DNA of 64,000 nucleotides from Candidatus Wallbacteria bacterium (GCA_016213845.1 JACQZN010000103.1:1-64000); one strand, 5' to 3'; numbered from the stretch's first letter, positions 35,665-45,456 are shown. Numbers and translations: made by a program. Notes: generated by a model from the letters alone, not told the origin.

Positions 35665-38600
35665 TTACTTGGCGCCGGAACCGGTTCCCGAAGTGCCGCC
35701 GGAGCCGGTGTCGGGATGCTCGGGGTTGGCGTCCTCGATGTCGGGGATGCCGTCGCCGTCGTCATCCTCGTCGGTCCCATTGTCGAGGGTGTCGCCGTCG
35801 ATGTCGCCATCCTCGCTGTCGACGATCTGGTCGAAGTCGGTGTCCGATTCTCCGCTATCGGTTCCGAAGAGCCCGTCGTCGTCGGCGTCTTCGTCGTTGG
35901 CGATGTTGTCGCCGTCGGTGTCGGCGTCGCCCGTGTCGTCAACGCCGTCACCGTCGTCGTCGGTGTCGAAGCTGGAGATCACGCCGTCGCCATCGGGATC
36001 GTTGGCCTCGGGGTGGCTATCGACGTCGGCATCGTCGACGATCCCGTCGCTGTCGGAATCGACCTTGCCGCCGTCGGGCGTCTGATCTCCGTCGGCGTCG
36101 GCGTCCACGCCGTTGACCAGACCGTCGCCGTCGACGTCGGGATCGGTCGTGTCGGGATCGCCGTCGCCGTCCTTGTCACCGGCCGTGACGATGGTCTCGT
36201 AGGAGTCGTCGATTCCGTTGGTGTTGGAGTCGGTGTTTCCGGAGTCCGTTCCGGTCGTTCCGTCGTCGTCGGCGTCGCGGTCGTTATCGATAAAGTCGCC
36301 GTCGACGTCCTCGTCCTTGTCGTCGATGACGCCGTCGGTGTCGCGATCCGACTCTCCGGCGTCGGTGCCGCTCACGCCGTCGTCGTCGGCGTCGTGGTCG
36401 TCCTCGATGCCGTCGTTGTCGTCGTCGGAATCGAAGTCGTCTGGGGTGCCGTCGCTGTCTGCGTCGGGTAGCTGAGTTCCTTCGGGGATGCCGTCGCCGT
36501 CGTCGTCGGTGTCCGTGGAGTCGTCGATTCCGTCGCTGTCGTCGTCCGTGTCGCTTCCATTGCGCACGCCGTCGCCGTCGGAGTCCTCCTCGTCGGGCTC
36601 GATGGTGCCGTTGGAGCCGGCGTCGAGGCTGCCGTCGCCGTTGGCGTCGGCGTCGTCGGTGTCGGCGATGCCGTCGCCGTCGTCGTCGGTGTCGGTCGCG
36701 TCTTCGGTGCCGTCGCCGTCAGTGTCGACGAACTCGCCGTCCGCCACGCCGTCGCCGTCCCGGTCGAACTCGTAGGCGCCGTCGCCGTCCGCGTCGGAGT
36801 CCTGGCCGTTCTCGATGCCGTCGCCGTCGATGTCGGAGTCGGAGACATCGGGGGTTCCGTCGAAGTCGGTGTCGGTGGTGCTATCGGCGGCTCCGGTGGA
36901 GGCCGTCGTCAGGTCGTGCGTGTCGACGCTGTCGAGCTGGGTGTCGTTGTCGTCGTTGAAGTCGTCCGAGTTCGGAATGCCGTCTCCGTCGGTGTCGGTG
37001 AACTCAGGCTGTGTGCTGTCGTCGATGCCGTCGTTGTTGGCGTCGGTATCGGTGGCGTCGGGAGTCCCGTCGCCGTCGACGTCGTCATCGGTAGCGTCGG
37101 ACGCGCCGTCGCCGTCGTCGTCGGTGTCCTGCGAGTCGAACGTTCCGTCGTTGTCGGTGTCTTCCTTGCCGAAGTCGACGGCGCCGTCACCGTCGGCGTC
37201 GGAATCCTCGTAGTCGACGGTCCCGTCGTTGTCGTCGTCCGGGTCGTCGTTGTCGGGGGTGCCGTCGCGATCTGCGTCGGGCTCCTGCGAGTCATCGATG
37301 CCGTCGCCGTCCTTGTCGGTCTCGGCTTCGTCCTCGACGCCGTCGTTGTCGTCGTCGGTGTCCTCGGAGTCCGCCGTTCCGTCGTTGTCGGCGTCCAGCT
37401 CGCTCTCGTCCGGAGTTCCGTCGCCGTCGGTGTCCTTTTCTGCGGTGTCGAGCACGCCGTCGTTGTCGTTGTCGGGATCGCTCGTGTCGCTGATTCCGTC
37501 ATTGTCGTCGTCGGTGTCTTCCTCGTCCGTCTGACCGTCTCCGTCGACGTCCCGGCAAGTGCCTTCGACCGTTCCGTCGCCGTTCTGGTCGGGGTCTACG
37601 GAATCGGCGATACCGTCGCTGTCGTCGTCGAATGACTGCTCGTCGGGCACGCCGTCGCCATCGGAGTCGGCCTCGGCGCCGTCGGTGGTCGTCTCCGAGG
37701 AACCGGCGCTGTCGTCGTTGGTGTCGCCGGCATCCGCCGTGGCGTCGTTGTCGTCATTCAGATCGTAGGAGTCGGGCACGCCGTCACCGTCGGTGTCGCG
37801 CTCCGAGTAGTCGGGCGCGCCGTCGCCGTCGTCGTCGGTGTCAGCGGAGTTATCGACTCCGTCGCCGTCGGCGTCGGGGTCCTGGACATCTCCGATGCCG
37901 TCGCCGTCGGAATCGGCCAGCCCGGGCAGTTGCTCCACCTCGTCGGCCGTGCCGTTGCCGTCGGCGTCGGTCTCCTCGGAGTCGGGGATACCGTCGTTGT
38001 CGTCGTCGGTCTCCTGTGGGGCCGTGTCGTTCATTCCGTCGCCGTCGTCGTCGGTGTCCTCGATGTCCTCGATGCCGTCGCCGTCGGTGTCGTCCAGGGC
38101 TCGGCTGGTGTCGGCTTCGTCGGGGATGCCGTCGTTGTTATCGTCCGGATCGTCGGTATCGGCCACGGCGTCGTCGTCGTCGTCGCTATCGGACACGTCC
38201 GGGGTCGAATCTCCGTCGGTGTCGAGGTCCATCACTTCGCCGGCACCGTCGGTCGCGTTGTCGCCGTCGTCGTCCGTGTCGACTCCGTCCGGCCCGCCGT
38301 CTGCGTCCGTACCTGTGGAGTTGTCGGCTCCGTCGTCATCGATGTCGGCGTCGTCGGTGATTCCGTCGCCGTCGGAGTCGACTTCGCCGTCACCCGCGCC
38401 CGGCTGGCCCAGGTCCGTCTGGCCGTCGCCGTCGTCGTCGGAATCGGCCGTGTTCTCCTGGCCGTCGCCATCGGCGTCCGCATCGCAATGGTCGGGCACT
38501 CCGTCGGCGTCGGTGTCATTCTCCGCTTCGTCAGGAACCATGTCTCCGTCGTCGTCGGTGTCGTTGGAATTGGCCGTGCCGTCGCCGTCGGCGTCGGTGT

Positions 38601-41600
38601 CCACAACGTCCGGCGCGCCGTCGCCGTCGGAGTCGAGCTGGTGATCGGTCTCTGCCGTGTCAGCCACGCCGTCGCCGTCGTCGTCGGAGTCATTGTCGTT
38701 GATCGTGCCGTCGCCGTCGGTGTCGGGCTCGGATGCATCGGCCGTCCCGTCGTTGTCGTCGTCGGTGTCGCTGGTGTCTGCCGTCCCGTCGCCGTCGTCA
38801 TCGGTCTCTGCGGGATCGCTATCGGCCGTACCGTCGCCATCTGCGTCCTGCACGCCGCTGTTGGTCTCGTGTAGGTCCGGGATGCTGTTTCCGTTGGCGT
38901 CCTGGTCGGTGCCGTCCACGACTCCGTCGTTGTCGTCGTCCGAGTCACTGGTGTCGGGTGTGCCGTCACTGTCTGTGTCCATGACGGCCGCCTCATTGGC
39001 GTCCGTGGTCCCGTCGTTATCGTCGTCGGTGTCGCTGACATCGGCCCCGGTCGTCACCGCACTGGCGCCGGTGCCGGAGAGGCTGGCGTCGCCGTCGTCG
39101 TCCAGGTCGCCCGAGTTGTCGCTCACGCCGTCGCCGTCGCGGTCCGGCTCCTGGTCGTCGGCGATGCCGTTCTGGTCGTCGTCGGTGTCTTCGCTGTCCG
39201 GCGAGCCGTCGTTGTCGTCGTCACCGTCCTGGTCGTTGGTCTTGCCGTCTCCGTCGCCATCTGGCTCGAGGGCATCGGAGACGCCATCGCCGTCGAGATC
39301 GGCCTCGGCACTGTCGGCTGTGCTGTCGCCGTCGTCGTCGGTGTCTGTGGCGTCGGGGGTGTTGTCGTTGTCGTCGTCGAGATCGACCGCGTTCTTCACG
39401 CCGTCGCCGTCGGTGTCGGGCTCGGCGTCGTCGGCGATGCCGTTGCCGCCGTCGTCGGCGTCCTGGTAGTCCGGCCGGCCGTCGTTGTCGTCGTCGCCGT
39501 CGTCGTTGTCGGCCAGGCCGTCGCTGTCGCAGTCGGGCTCCGAATCGTCGGCGATGCCGTCGTTATCGAGGTCGGCCGTCGGGCCGGAGGTGGGATCGGT
39601 GCCGGCAACGCCGTCGTCGTCCGCATCCCGGGCATCCAACAACCCGTCGTTGTCGTCGTCGGGATCGTTTTCGTTCGGGATCCCGTCGGTGTCGGAGTCG
39701 CGCTCGCGGGTGTCCACCATTCCATCGCCGTCATCATCGGTGTCGGTCGAGTCGTCGGTGCCGTCGTTGTCGTCGTCGGAATCGATCAGGTTCGGCTCGC
39801 CGTCGCCGTCGGAATCCCGCCGCCCGGCCGAGGGGCCGTTGTCGGGGATGCCGTCGTTGTTGCGATCGGGGTCGCGGTAATCCATGTACCCGTCGCCGTC
39901 CTTGTCGGGGTCCTGATCGTCCTTCACGCCGTCGTTGTCGACGTCGGGTTCGGCGGTGTCGGGAATGCCGTCTCCGTCATCGTCCGTGTCATTCTGCGGG
40001 CCGATGCCATTATCCGGCTTGCCGTCGTTGTCGTCGTCGGTGTCGACCTGGTCTGGAATCCGGTCACCGTCGGCGTCGGGATCGCCGCCGTCGGGGAACC
40101 CATTGTTGTCGTCGTCCAGGTCCCGCTCGTCGGGCACGCGATCGTTGTCGTCGTCCGGGTCGAGCTCATCGGGAATCCGGTCGCGGTCCGAATCACGCTC
40201 CAGGCGATCGGGGACCTGGTCCCCGTCGTCGTTGGGGTCGCGGAAGTCGGGAATCCCGTCGTTGTCGTCGTCGCCGTCGAGCTCGTCAGGGACGCGGTCA
40301 TTGTCGGCGTCCCGCTCGCGGTTGTCCGGTGTGCCATCGCCATCGTCGTCGGGATCGACGAAGTCGGGCAGACTGTCCCCGTCGTCGTCGCTGTCCCGCA
40401 CGTCGGGCGCGCCGTCGCCATCGGTGTCGCGTTGCTGCCGGTCGGGCGTACCGTCGAAGTCGGCATCGACCCTACGCTCCAGGTCCCGCAGGTCGGGCCG
40501 GTTGTCGCCATCGTCGTCGGTGTCGACGTTGTCGAGGATGGCGTCCTTGTCGCCGTCGTCATTCGGGTCGATCTGGTCGTCCAGGCCATCGGCGTCGGTG
40601 TCCTTCTCGAAGCGGTCCTGAAGGCCGTCGCCGTCGTCGTCGGTGTCGACGCCGTTCATCACGCCGTCGTTGTCGGCATCCCCGTCCCGGTCGTCGGGCA
40701 CGCCGTCGGAGTCGCTATCCACCTCGGACTTCTTGTTTCCATCGGGGAACCCGTCATTGTCGTCGTCGGTGTCGGCGAAATCGGGCGTCGAGTCGTTGTT
40801 CAGGTCGGAGTCGTCGTCGTCCTTTACGCCATCCTGGTCCAGGTCCGATTCGTAGGCATTCGGAACCCCGTCATTGTCGGCGTCGTCCGTGGTCGAACTG
40901 GGCGTGGCCTCCGCTGAGTCGAGCTTCTGGTCGTTGTCGTCGTCGGCGTCATCGCGCGTAGAATCGAGCGCCTCGTCACAGAGGCCGTCACCGTCATCGT
41001 CGGCGTCCTGATCGTTGGGAATGCCGTCGCGATCCTGGTCGCGCTCCATCCGGTCTCCGACGCCGTCGTTGTCGTCGTCGGCGTCCCGGCTGTCGGGCGT
41101 GCCGTCCTGGTCGTCGTCGGCATCGAGGTGATCCTTCACGCCGTCCCCGTCGCGGTCTCGCTGCTCGTCGTCGGCGATGCCGTCGTTGTCGACGTCGGAA
41201 GTCGTGGTCCCGGTCGGATCGGCGCCCACAACGCCGTCGTCGTCCGTGTCGGCGCTGTCCATCGTCCCGTCGGCGTCATCGTCGCCGTCGTTGACGTTGG
41301 CCACGCCGTCACCGTCGGTGTCCAGGTCGCGGCGGTCGTCGACGCCGTTGCCGTCGTCGTCGGTGTCGCGGAAGTCGGGCTGGCCGTCGTTGTCGTCGTC
41401 CGGGTCGACGTCGGAGGGAAGATGGTCCCCATCCGGATCGGGCTCGTTGCGATCGGGGATTCCGTCGTGGTCGGCATCGCCGAGGTTCGTCGAGGTCGTC
41501 TCGAGTCCCTGGCTCACCGAGCTGTCGTCGGTGTCCTTGATCCCGTCGCCGTCGTCGTCGGTGTCGATCGCATCGGGCGCGTTGTCGTTGTCATCGTCCG

Positions 41601-41946
41601 CGTCCACCTCGTCGGGAACGCGATCACCGTCGCAGTCCACCTCGCGCACGTCCGGAATGCCGTCGCCGTCGTCGTCGGTGTCAGTCGCGTCCGGCTGTGC
41701 GTCGTTGTCGTCATTCGGATCGAACACGTCCGGAATGAGGTCGTTGTCGCTGTTCTTGAGCCCCGCCGTCGTCGGCGCCGTGTCTGCGGCGCCGTCGTTG
41801 TTGTCGTCGGGGTCCCGGAAGTCGAAGATGCCGTCGTTGTCGTCGTCGGCGTCCCGGAAGTCCGGGCAGCCGTCGCGGTCGCTGTCGGCGGACCGATTGT
41901 CGACCAGCCCGTCGCCGTTGGAGTCGAAGTCCTCGAAGTCGGGCAC
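35665..41946 (-). CDS. TSP3 repeat giant protein, C-terminal part (after frameshift)
   Basis: The 2093-aa frame is almost entirely thrombospondin type-3-like calcium-binding repeats. Units alternate DTDGDGIPDxxE and DDDNDGxxDxxD patterns of about 12-13 residues, roughly 160 in this part. It ends in a Gly/Ser/Thr-rich tail (TGSGGTSGTGSGAK) without a sorting signal. It has no start of its own: the ATG at 41946 is an internal Met, and the repeat frame continues upstream to about 42060, where it meets the frame of the 41514-45047 segment. The two are one gene of about 3120 codons broken by a single-base shift. The product would be a very acidic, rod-like, Ca2+-stabilised extracellular protein. 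Confidence 0.85.
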   Translation of the reverse strand: MPDFEDFDSNGDGLVDNRSADSDRDGCPDFRDADDDNDGIFDFRDPDDNNDGAADTAPTTAGLKNSDNDLIPDVFDPNDDNDAQPDATDTDDDGDGIPDVREVDCDGDRVPDEVDADDDNDNAPDAIDTDDDGDGIKDTDDSSVSQGLETTSTNLGDADHDGIPDRNEPDPDGDHLPSDVDPDDDNDGQPDFRDTDDDGNGVDDRRDLDTDGDGVANVNDGDDDADGTMDSADTDDDGVVGADPTGTTTSDVDNDGIADDEQRDRDGDGVKDHLDADDDQDGTPDSRDADDDNDGVGDRMERDQDRDGIPNDQDADDDGDGLCDEALDSTRDDADDDNDQKLDSAEATPSSTTDDADNDGVPNAYESDLDQDGVKDDDDSDLNNDSTPDFADTDDDNDGFPDGNKKSEVDSDSDGVPDDRDGDADNDGVMNGVDTDDDGDGLQDRFEKDTDADGLDDQIDPNDDGDKDAILDNVDTDDDGDNRPDLRDLERRVDADFDGTPDRQQRDTDGDGAPDVRDSDDDGDSLPDFVDPDDDGDGTPDNRERDADNDRVPDELDGDDDNDGIPDFRDPNDDGDQVPDRLERDSDRDRIPDELDPDDDNDRVPDERDLDDDNNGFPDGGDPDADGDRIPDQVDTDDDNDGKPDNGIGPQNDTDDDGDGIPDTAEPDVDNDGVKDDQDPDKDGDGYMDYRDPDRNNDGIPDNGPSAGRRDSDGDGEPNLIDSDDDNDGTDDSTDTDDDGDGMVDTRERDSDTDGIPNENDPDDDNDGLLDARDADDDGVAGTDPTSGPTADLDNDGIADDSEPDCDSDGLADNDDGDDDNDGRPDYQDADDGGNGIADDAEPDTDGDGVKNAVDLDDDNDNTPDATDTDDDGDSTADSAEADLDGDGVSDALEPDGDGDGKTNDQDGDDDNDGSPDSEDTDDDQNGIADDQEPDRDGDGVSDNSGDLDDDGDASLSGTGASAVTTGADVSDTDDDNDGTTDANEAAVMDTDSDGTPDTSDSDDDNDGVVDGTDQDANGNSIPDLHETNSGVQDADGDGTADSDPAETDDDGDGTADTSDTDDDNDGTADASEPDTDGDGTINDNDSDDDGDGVADTAETDHQLDSDGDGAPDVVDTDADGDGTANSNDTDDDGDMVPDEAENDTDADGVPDHCDADADGDGQENTADSDDDGDGQTDLGQPGAGDGEVDSDGDGITDDADIDDDGADNSTGTDADGGPDGVDTDDDGDNATDGAGEVMDLDTDGDSTPDVSDSDDDDDAVADTDDPDDNNDGIPDEADTSRALDDTDGDGIEDIEDTDDDGDGMNDTAPQETDDDNDGIPDSEETDADGNGTADEVEQLPGLADSDGDGIGDVQDPDADGDGVDNSADTDDDGDGAPDYSERDTDGDGVPDSYDLNDDNDATADAGDTNDDSAGSSETTTDGAEADSDGDGVPDEQSFDDDSDGIADSVDPDQNGDGTVEGTCRDVDGDGQTDEEDTDDDNDGISDTSDPDNDNDGVLDTAEKDTDGDGTPDESELDADNDGTADSEDTDDDNDGVEDEAETDKDGDGIDDSQEPDADRDGTPDNDDPDDDNDGTVDYEDSDADGDGAVDFGKEDTDNDGTFDSQDTDDDGDGASDATDDDVDGDGTPDATDTDANNDGIDDSTQPEFTDTDGDGIPNSDDFNDDNDTQLDSVDTHDLTTASTGAADSTTDTDFDGTPDVSDSDIDGDGIENGQDSDADGDGAYEFDRDGDGVADGEFVDTDGDGTEDATDTDDDGDGIADTDDADANGDGSLDAGSNGTIEPDEEDSDGDGVRNGSDTDDDSDGIDDSTDTDDDGDGIPEGTQLPDADSDGTPDDFDSDDDNDGIEDDHDADDDGVSGTDAGESDRDTDGVIDDKDEDVDGDFIDNDRDADDDGTTGTDSGNTDSNTNGIDDSYETIVTAGDKDGDGDPDTTDPDVDGDGLVNGVDADADGDQTPDGGKVDSDSDGIVDDADVDSHPEANDPDGDGVISSFDTDDDGDGVDDTGDADTDGDNIANDEDADDDGLFGTDSGESDTDFDQIVDSEDGDIDGDTLDNGTDEDDDGDGIPDIEDANPEHPDTGSGGTSGTGSGAK

Positions 41947-44900
41947 TCCGTCATTGTCGTCGTCGCCGTCGATCTTGTCCGGCCGGTTGTCACCGTCCGT
42001 GTCCTGCTCCTGGACGTTTGGAATGCCATCGCCGTCGGCGTCGGCCGTGGCGATGCCCGGAAGTCGGCGATGCCGTCGTTGTCGTCGTCGGAATCGACCC
42101 GGTCGACCAGTCCGTCCGAGTCGTTGTCCCGCTCGCGCTGGTCCGTTATGCCGTCGCCGTTGTCATCGGTGTCGTTGTCGTCGTCGACTCCGTCGTTGTC
42201 GTCGTCGTCGTCGGCTGCGTCCGGAACGCGATCGCCGTCGCTGTCCGTCTCATCGGAGTCGGGCACACCGTCGTTGTTCGCGTCCCGATCCACGATGTCG
42301 GCAATGCCGTCTTCGTCCCGGTCGCCGTCCCGGAAGTCTGGGATGCCGTCCTGGTCCCGGTCGGACTCGAACTCGTCGGGGATGTCGTTGCCGTCGTCGT
42401 CGGTGTCCCGGACGTCCGGCATGCTGTCGTTGTCGTCGTCGGGGTCACGTGCGTCCGGCATTCCGTCCCGGTCGGAGTCGATTTCCATGGCGTCGGCTTG
42501 ACCGTTCCCGTCAGCGTCGGCTTCCCGGAAGTCCGGAACCCGGTCGCCATCATCGTCGGTGTCCTGTGGATCGGGGATTCCGTCATTGTCGTCGTCGGTA
42601 TCGACTTCGTCGCGGTTCCCGTCACGGTCGCTGTCCCGCTCGGCGATGTCCGGCACGCCGTCGCCGTCGTCGTCGGGGTCGCGCCGGTCCTTGATGCCGT
42701 CGCCGTCATCGTCGGCGTCGACATCGTCCGGTATCCCGTCGTTGTCGCCGTCCCGCTCCGCCAGGTTGGGCAGGCCGTCCCCGTCCACGTCCGGGTCTGC
42801 GACATCGGGTCGCCCGTCTCCGTCGTCGTCGGTGTCGACGTCGTCGATGTTCCCGTCGCCGTCGATGTCCCGCTCGTTTAGATCGGGCACGCCGTCGTTG
42901 TCGTCGTCACCATCGAGCTCATCGGTCACGCCGTCCCGATCGACGTCGGCCTCGGCGCGGTCTGGAACCTGGTCGCCGTCGTCGTCGCCGTCCCGATCGT
43001 CGGGCTGCTGGTCGTTGTCGTCGTCGGTGTCGACCACGTCGGGCTGGCCGTCGCCGTCGGCGTCGCGCTCCAGGAAGTCGGGCGTGCCGTTGTCGTCGTC
43101 GTCGGTGTCCGCCGTGTCGGCCACGCCGTCGTTATCGTCGTCGGTCTCACGCGTGTCCGTGTCGGGCATTCCATCGCCGTCGGTGTCCGTCTGGATCCGG
43201 TCGTCGATGCTGTCGCCGTTGGCGTCCGCGTCACTGATGTCGGGCTTGCCGTCGCCGTCCGTGTCGGGCTTGCTGCCGTCGGCCTGTCCGTCGTTCTCGG
43301 CGTCGGAATCGGTAGCGTCCGGCACACCGTCTCGGTCGCGGTCCCCGGGTAGCGGGTCGCTCGCGTCGCGCACGCCGTCCCCGTCATCGTCGGTGTCGAA
43401 CACGTTCGGCTGGCCGTCAGTGTCGACGTCCTCGCACTCGTCCGGCACTCCGTTGTCGTTGTCGTCGTTGCGCGTGTGGCCGCCCTGGCCGATGACGTCG
43501 GAGTCGCGATCGATGGCGTCCGGCACGGAATCGCCGTCGTCGTTGGTGTCCTGCAAGTCGGTGTTCCCGTCGTTGTCCTGGTCGCACTGGCCGAGCGGAT
43601 TGTTCTGAGGCAGCAGCCTCCCAATGATGTTTGGACCGCCGGCCGCCAGCGTGAGCTGCCCCAGGTCCAGCGTCGAGGTGCTCGGGGTGAGCGGGATCGT
43701 CGAAGAGCTCGTGCGCGCCGTCTGGTCCGCCGAGGGCGGCGAGGAGGGGAAGACCAGCACGCCCAGGATGCGGCGCAGGGTCTGCGAATCCGGGTTCTCG
43801 ATGAAGTAGAGGATGTAGTCCTCGCCGACGGGTAGCGCGAGCGAGAAGTTGCCCTGGGCGTCCGCGCGCGTCGAGAAGCGCCGGCCGGTGGCCGTCACGC
43901 AGACGACCTCCACCCCGCCCATGCGGCCCTGCTCGCCGGCATAGAATCGCGGCGCGTTCTTGCCGGTCAGCACCGGCAGACGGCCCGTGACCCGGCGCAC
44001 CGAGGCCTGCCCGACATTGCCCTCGGGGAGCAGCGGGTTGTCCTCGCCCTTGACGTTGATGAGGAACCCGGTCTCCTCCTCGATCGGGAACGGCGTGGTC
44101 TCCAGGCCTGCCTGCCCGGGCAGGAACGGCTCGAACCGCGGTCTCCCGCTCACCTCGTCGTACACGGGGCGGAAGAGCGTGATCTCGCGATTGCCCTGGG
44201 CCAGGTTGGTCGTGATGAAGGTGGCGAAGTTGGAGGCGTTGAAGCCGTCCCTTGGCAGACCCCGCGGAAGGCCGATCAGGTTCAGTCCGGGGACCAGCGC
44301 CGCGCGGAAGGGGTTCGGCGGCAGCGGGTCGCCATCGAGCGGGACCTGGCGAGCGGCCGGCAGGATCACCAGATAGCCGCGGCCCGGTTCGATGGGGAAG
44401 GGGTTTGCGCCGATGCGAGGATCGTAGACCTGGAAGCGGCCGCGGTTGGTCGTGGAGTCCCTGACGATGCGGGCGATCGAGCTTGCGCCGGTCAGCTCCG
44501 CCAGGTCAGCGGAGCTAAAAGCTCCGGCTTGTCCTCTGGGACGCCGAGCGTTCACTGGAACGTGGATGAAGTTCACTCCCGGGTGCAGCCGCAGGAACCG
44601 CAGGCCGCGCACCGGGCGCAGGTTCACCGCAAACGTCCTCGCGCTGCTCGAGAGATCGGTGCCGACGACCGAGAACGTCACGGGCGTGGAGCCCAGCACG
44701 GAGCCGTCCGGAGCGCGTGAGTCGATCCGGATCACGTCGCCGACGCGCGCAGCAGCGCCGCCCGTCAGGTCGAAGATGCGAGCGAAGAAGCTGCCGTCGC
44801 CGGCCGCGCGGGTCGTGGCGACCAGCCCGTTCCTGGAGTTGGTGAAGGTGAGCTGGTGGTTCGGCGCCAGCACGGGCGCCGTCGACGATGTGGCCTGGAA

Positions 44901-45047
44901 ACGCGCCACGCCCCTGAAGTCGAATCGCGGCGAGCTTTGCGCTGACGCCGTCGGGCTGGCGACGGCCGCGGCCAGGGCGATGAGCCCGGCGAACCGCATG
45001 GCAACGAGGAGACCCGGCTGATGAATACGTCCGTTCGATGCGCTCAC
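41514..45047 (-). CDS. TSP3 repeat giant protein, N-terminal part (before frameshift)
   Basis: The frame encodes 1177 aa from GTG at 45047, chosen because GGGAGG lies 6 nt upstream; an ATG at 44999 would also give a signal peptide, and the frame reaches 45068. Signal peptide: MRFAGLIALAAAVASPTASA. The next ~460 residues are beta-rich, with two NLIGLPRG...GRGYLVIL-type modules like those of the 1994-aa surface protein, and a carboxypeptidase-regulatory-like domain (RFSTRADAQGNFSLAL). TSP3 Asp repeats run from about residue 483 to 996. After DDDNDGIADF the frame changes: the last ~180 residues are Arg/Thr/Pro-rich nonsense from reading the Asp repeats in the wrong phase. True sequence continues in the frame of 35665-41946. 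Confidence 0.85.
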   Translation of the reverse strand: MSASNGRIHQPGLLVAMRFAGLIALAAAVASPTASAQSSPRFDFRGVARFQATSSTAPVLAPNHQLTFTNSRNGLVATTRAAGDGSFFARIFDLTGGAAARVGDVIRIDSRAPDGSVLGSTPVTFSVVGTDLSSSARTFAVNLRPVRGLRFLRLHPGVNFIHVPVNARRPRGQAGAFSSADLAELTGASSIARIVRDSTTNRGRFQVYDPRIGANPFPIEPGRGYLVILPAARQVPLDGDPLPPNPFRAALVPGLNLIGLPRGLPRDGFNASNFATFITTNLAQGNREITLFRPVYDEVSGRPRFEPFLPGQAGLETTPFPIEEETGFLINVKGEDNPLLPEGNVGQASVRRVTGRLPVLTGKNAPRFYAGEQGRMGGVEVVCVTATGRRFSTRADAQGNFSLALPVGEDYILYFIENPDSQTLRRILGVLVFPSSPPSADQTARTSSSTIPLTPSTSTLDLGQLTLAAGGPNIIGRLLPQNNPLGQCDQDNDGNTDLQDTNDDGDSVPDAIDRDSDVIGQGGHTRNDDNDNGVPDECEDVDTDGQPNVFDTDDDGDGVRDASDPLPGDRDRDGVPDATDSDAENDGQADGSKPDTDGDGKPDISDADANGDSIDDRIQTDTDGDGMPDTDTRETDDDNDGVADTADTDDDDNGTPDFLERDADGDGQPDVVDTDDDNDQQPDDRDGDDDGDQVPDRAEADVDRDGVTDELDGDDDNDGVPDLNERDIDGDGNIDDVDTDDDGDGRPDVADPDVDGDGLPNLAERDGDNDGIPDDVDADDDGDGIKDRRDPDDDGDGVPDIAERDSDRDGNRDEVDTDDDNDGIPDPQDTDDDGDRVPDFREADADGNGQADAMEIDSDRDGMPDARDPDDDNDSMPDVRDTDDDGNDIPDEFESDRDQDGIPDFRDGDRDEDGIADIVDRDANNDGVPDSDETDSDGDRVPDAADDDDDNDGVDDDNDTDDNGDGITDQRERDNDSDGLVDRVDSDDDNDGIADFRASPRPTPTAMAFQTSRSRTRTVTTGRTRSTATTTMTECPTSRTSTPTATGWSTIGPPTATATAARTSGTPTTTTTASSTSGTPTTTTTAPQTRRRRRRGSRTATTTSFRTCSIRMTTTTHSRTRLTPTTTATAFRTCARWTATVIAFPTRWTRTMTTTTRPMRSTPTTTATGSRTPTTAR
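42050..42066 (-). other. Frameshift site in the TSP3 giant gene
   Basis: On the minus strand the sequence reads GACTTCCGGGCATCGCC. One extra C (TTCCCGGG) would give DFPGIATADADGDGIPN and keep the Asp-repeat frame across the junction. The lost base sits in a short run of C/G, which fits a polymerase, sequencing or assembly deletion. I see no clear slippery heptamer or stop codon arrangement for programmed frameshifting. Confidence 0.75.
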
Positions 45048-45393
45048 TGAAATCCTCCCGGCGTACAAGTGACCTGGGGTCTAGTTATCTGCGTGCGAAA
45101 GTCGAGCCTCGCCTGGGCGGACCGCTACCGCCCTCGGCAAGCTATGAAAGAACCTCGTCGGCGCCTGGGCCTCGCCTCTGGCGCCTCTGCGAGGATCACC
45201 CTCCGAAACAGGGGAGACAACTTTGGTGCTGTTCTCGTTCTGCCTGACGTTGCCTGCGGGTTCGCGTCCGCCCGAGCCTCACCGGCTCTCCTGGCCGCCC
45301 CGCAGCCGCCCACCTCGGGCGTCGGGTGCGATCGTAGGCAGACATGCTGGTCGCAAGCAAAACCTTTTTTGACAGATTGTCACGGGGAAAGAA
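45048..45393. other. Upstream region of the TSP3 gene, no gene seen
   Basis: About 350 nt with no convincing frame on either strand. It should contain the promoter of the minus-strand TSP3 gene, but I find no clear -35/-10 or sigma-54 site. A small inverted repeat, TGACA-GAT-TGTCA (45370-45382), lies next to a rare T-run and could be an operator; support is weak. Confidence 0.3.
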
Positions 45394-45456
45394 GAGAATT
45401 GAGAATCGAGAATTGAGAATTGAGAATTGAGAAGGTGGAAGGTGGAAGGTAGAAGT
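45394..45456 (+). repeat. Heptamer array GAGAATT / TGGAAGG, nine units
   Basis: Phase-locked heptamers: GAGAATT, GAGAATC, three more GAGAATT, then GAGAAGG, TGGAAGG twice and TAGAAGT. The consensus changes along the array while the 7-bp period holds. Its pyrimidine-strand partner lies at 45613-45654. Confidence 0.85.

Noticed and set aside
41514..42060. Programmed frameshifting in the TSP3 gene
   Set aside because: No slippery heptamer with a downstream structure is evident at the junction, and a single missing C in a C/G run explains it more simply.
35665..43600. Possible CRISPR array or plain microsatellite in the GTC-rich region
   Set aside because: There are no constant repeats separated by unique spacers, and the repeats keep one coding frame over thousands of bases.
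35669..43608. Many frames on both strands across the TSP3 gene (Ser/Pro-, Arg- or Thr-rich translations)
   Set aside because: They arise from reading GAC/GTC-rich repeats in the wrong phase or strand. Only the Asp-repeat frame gives a known motif.
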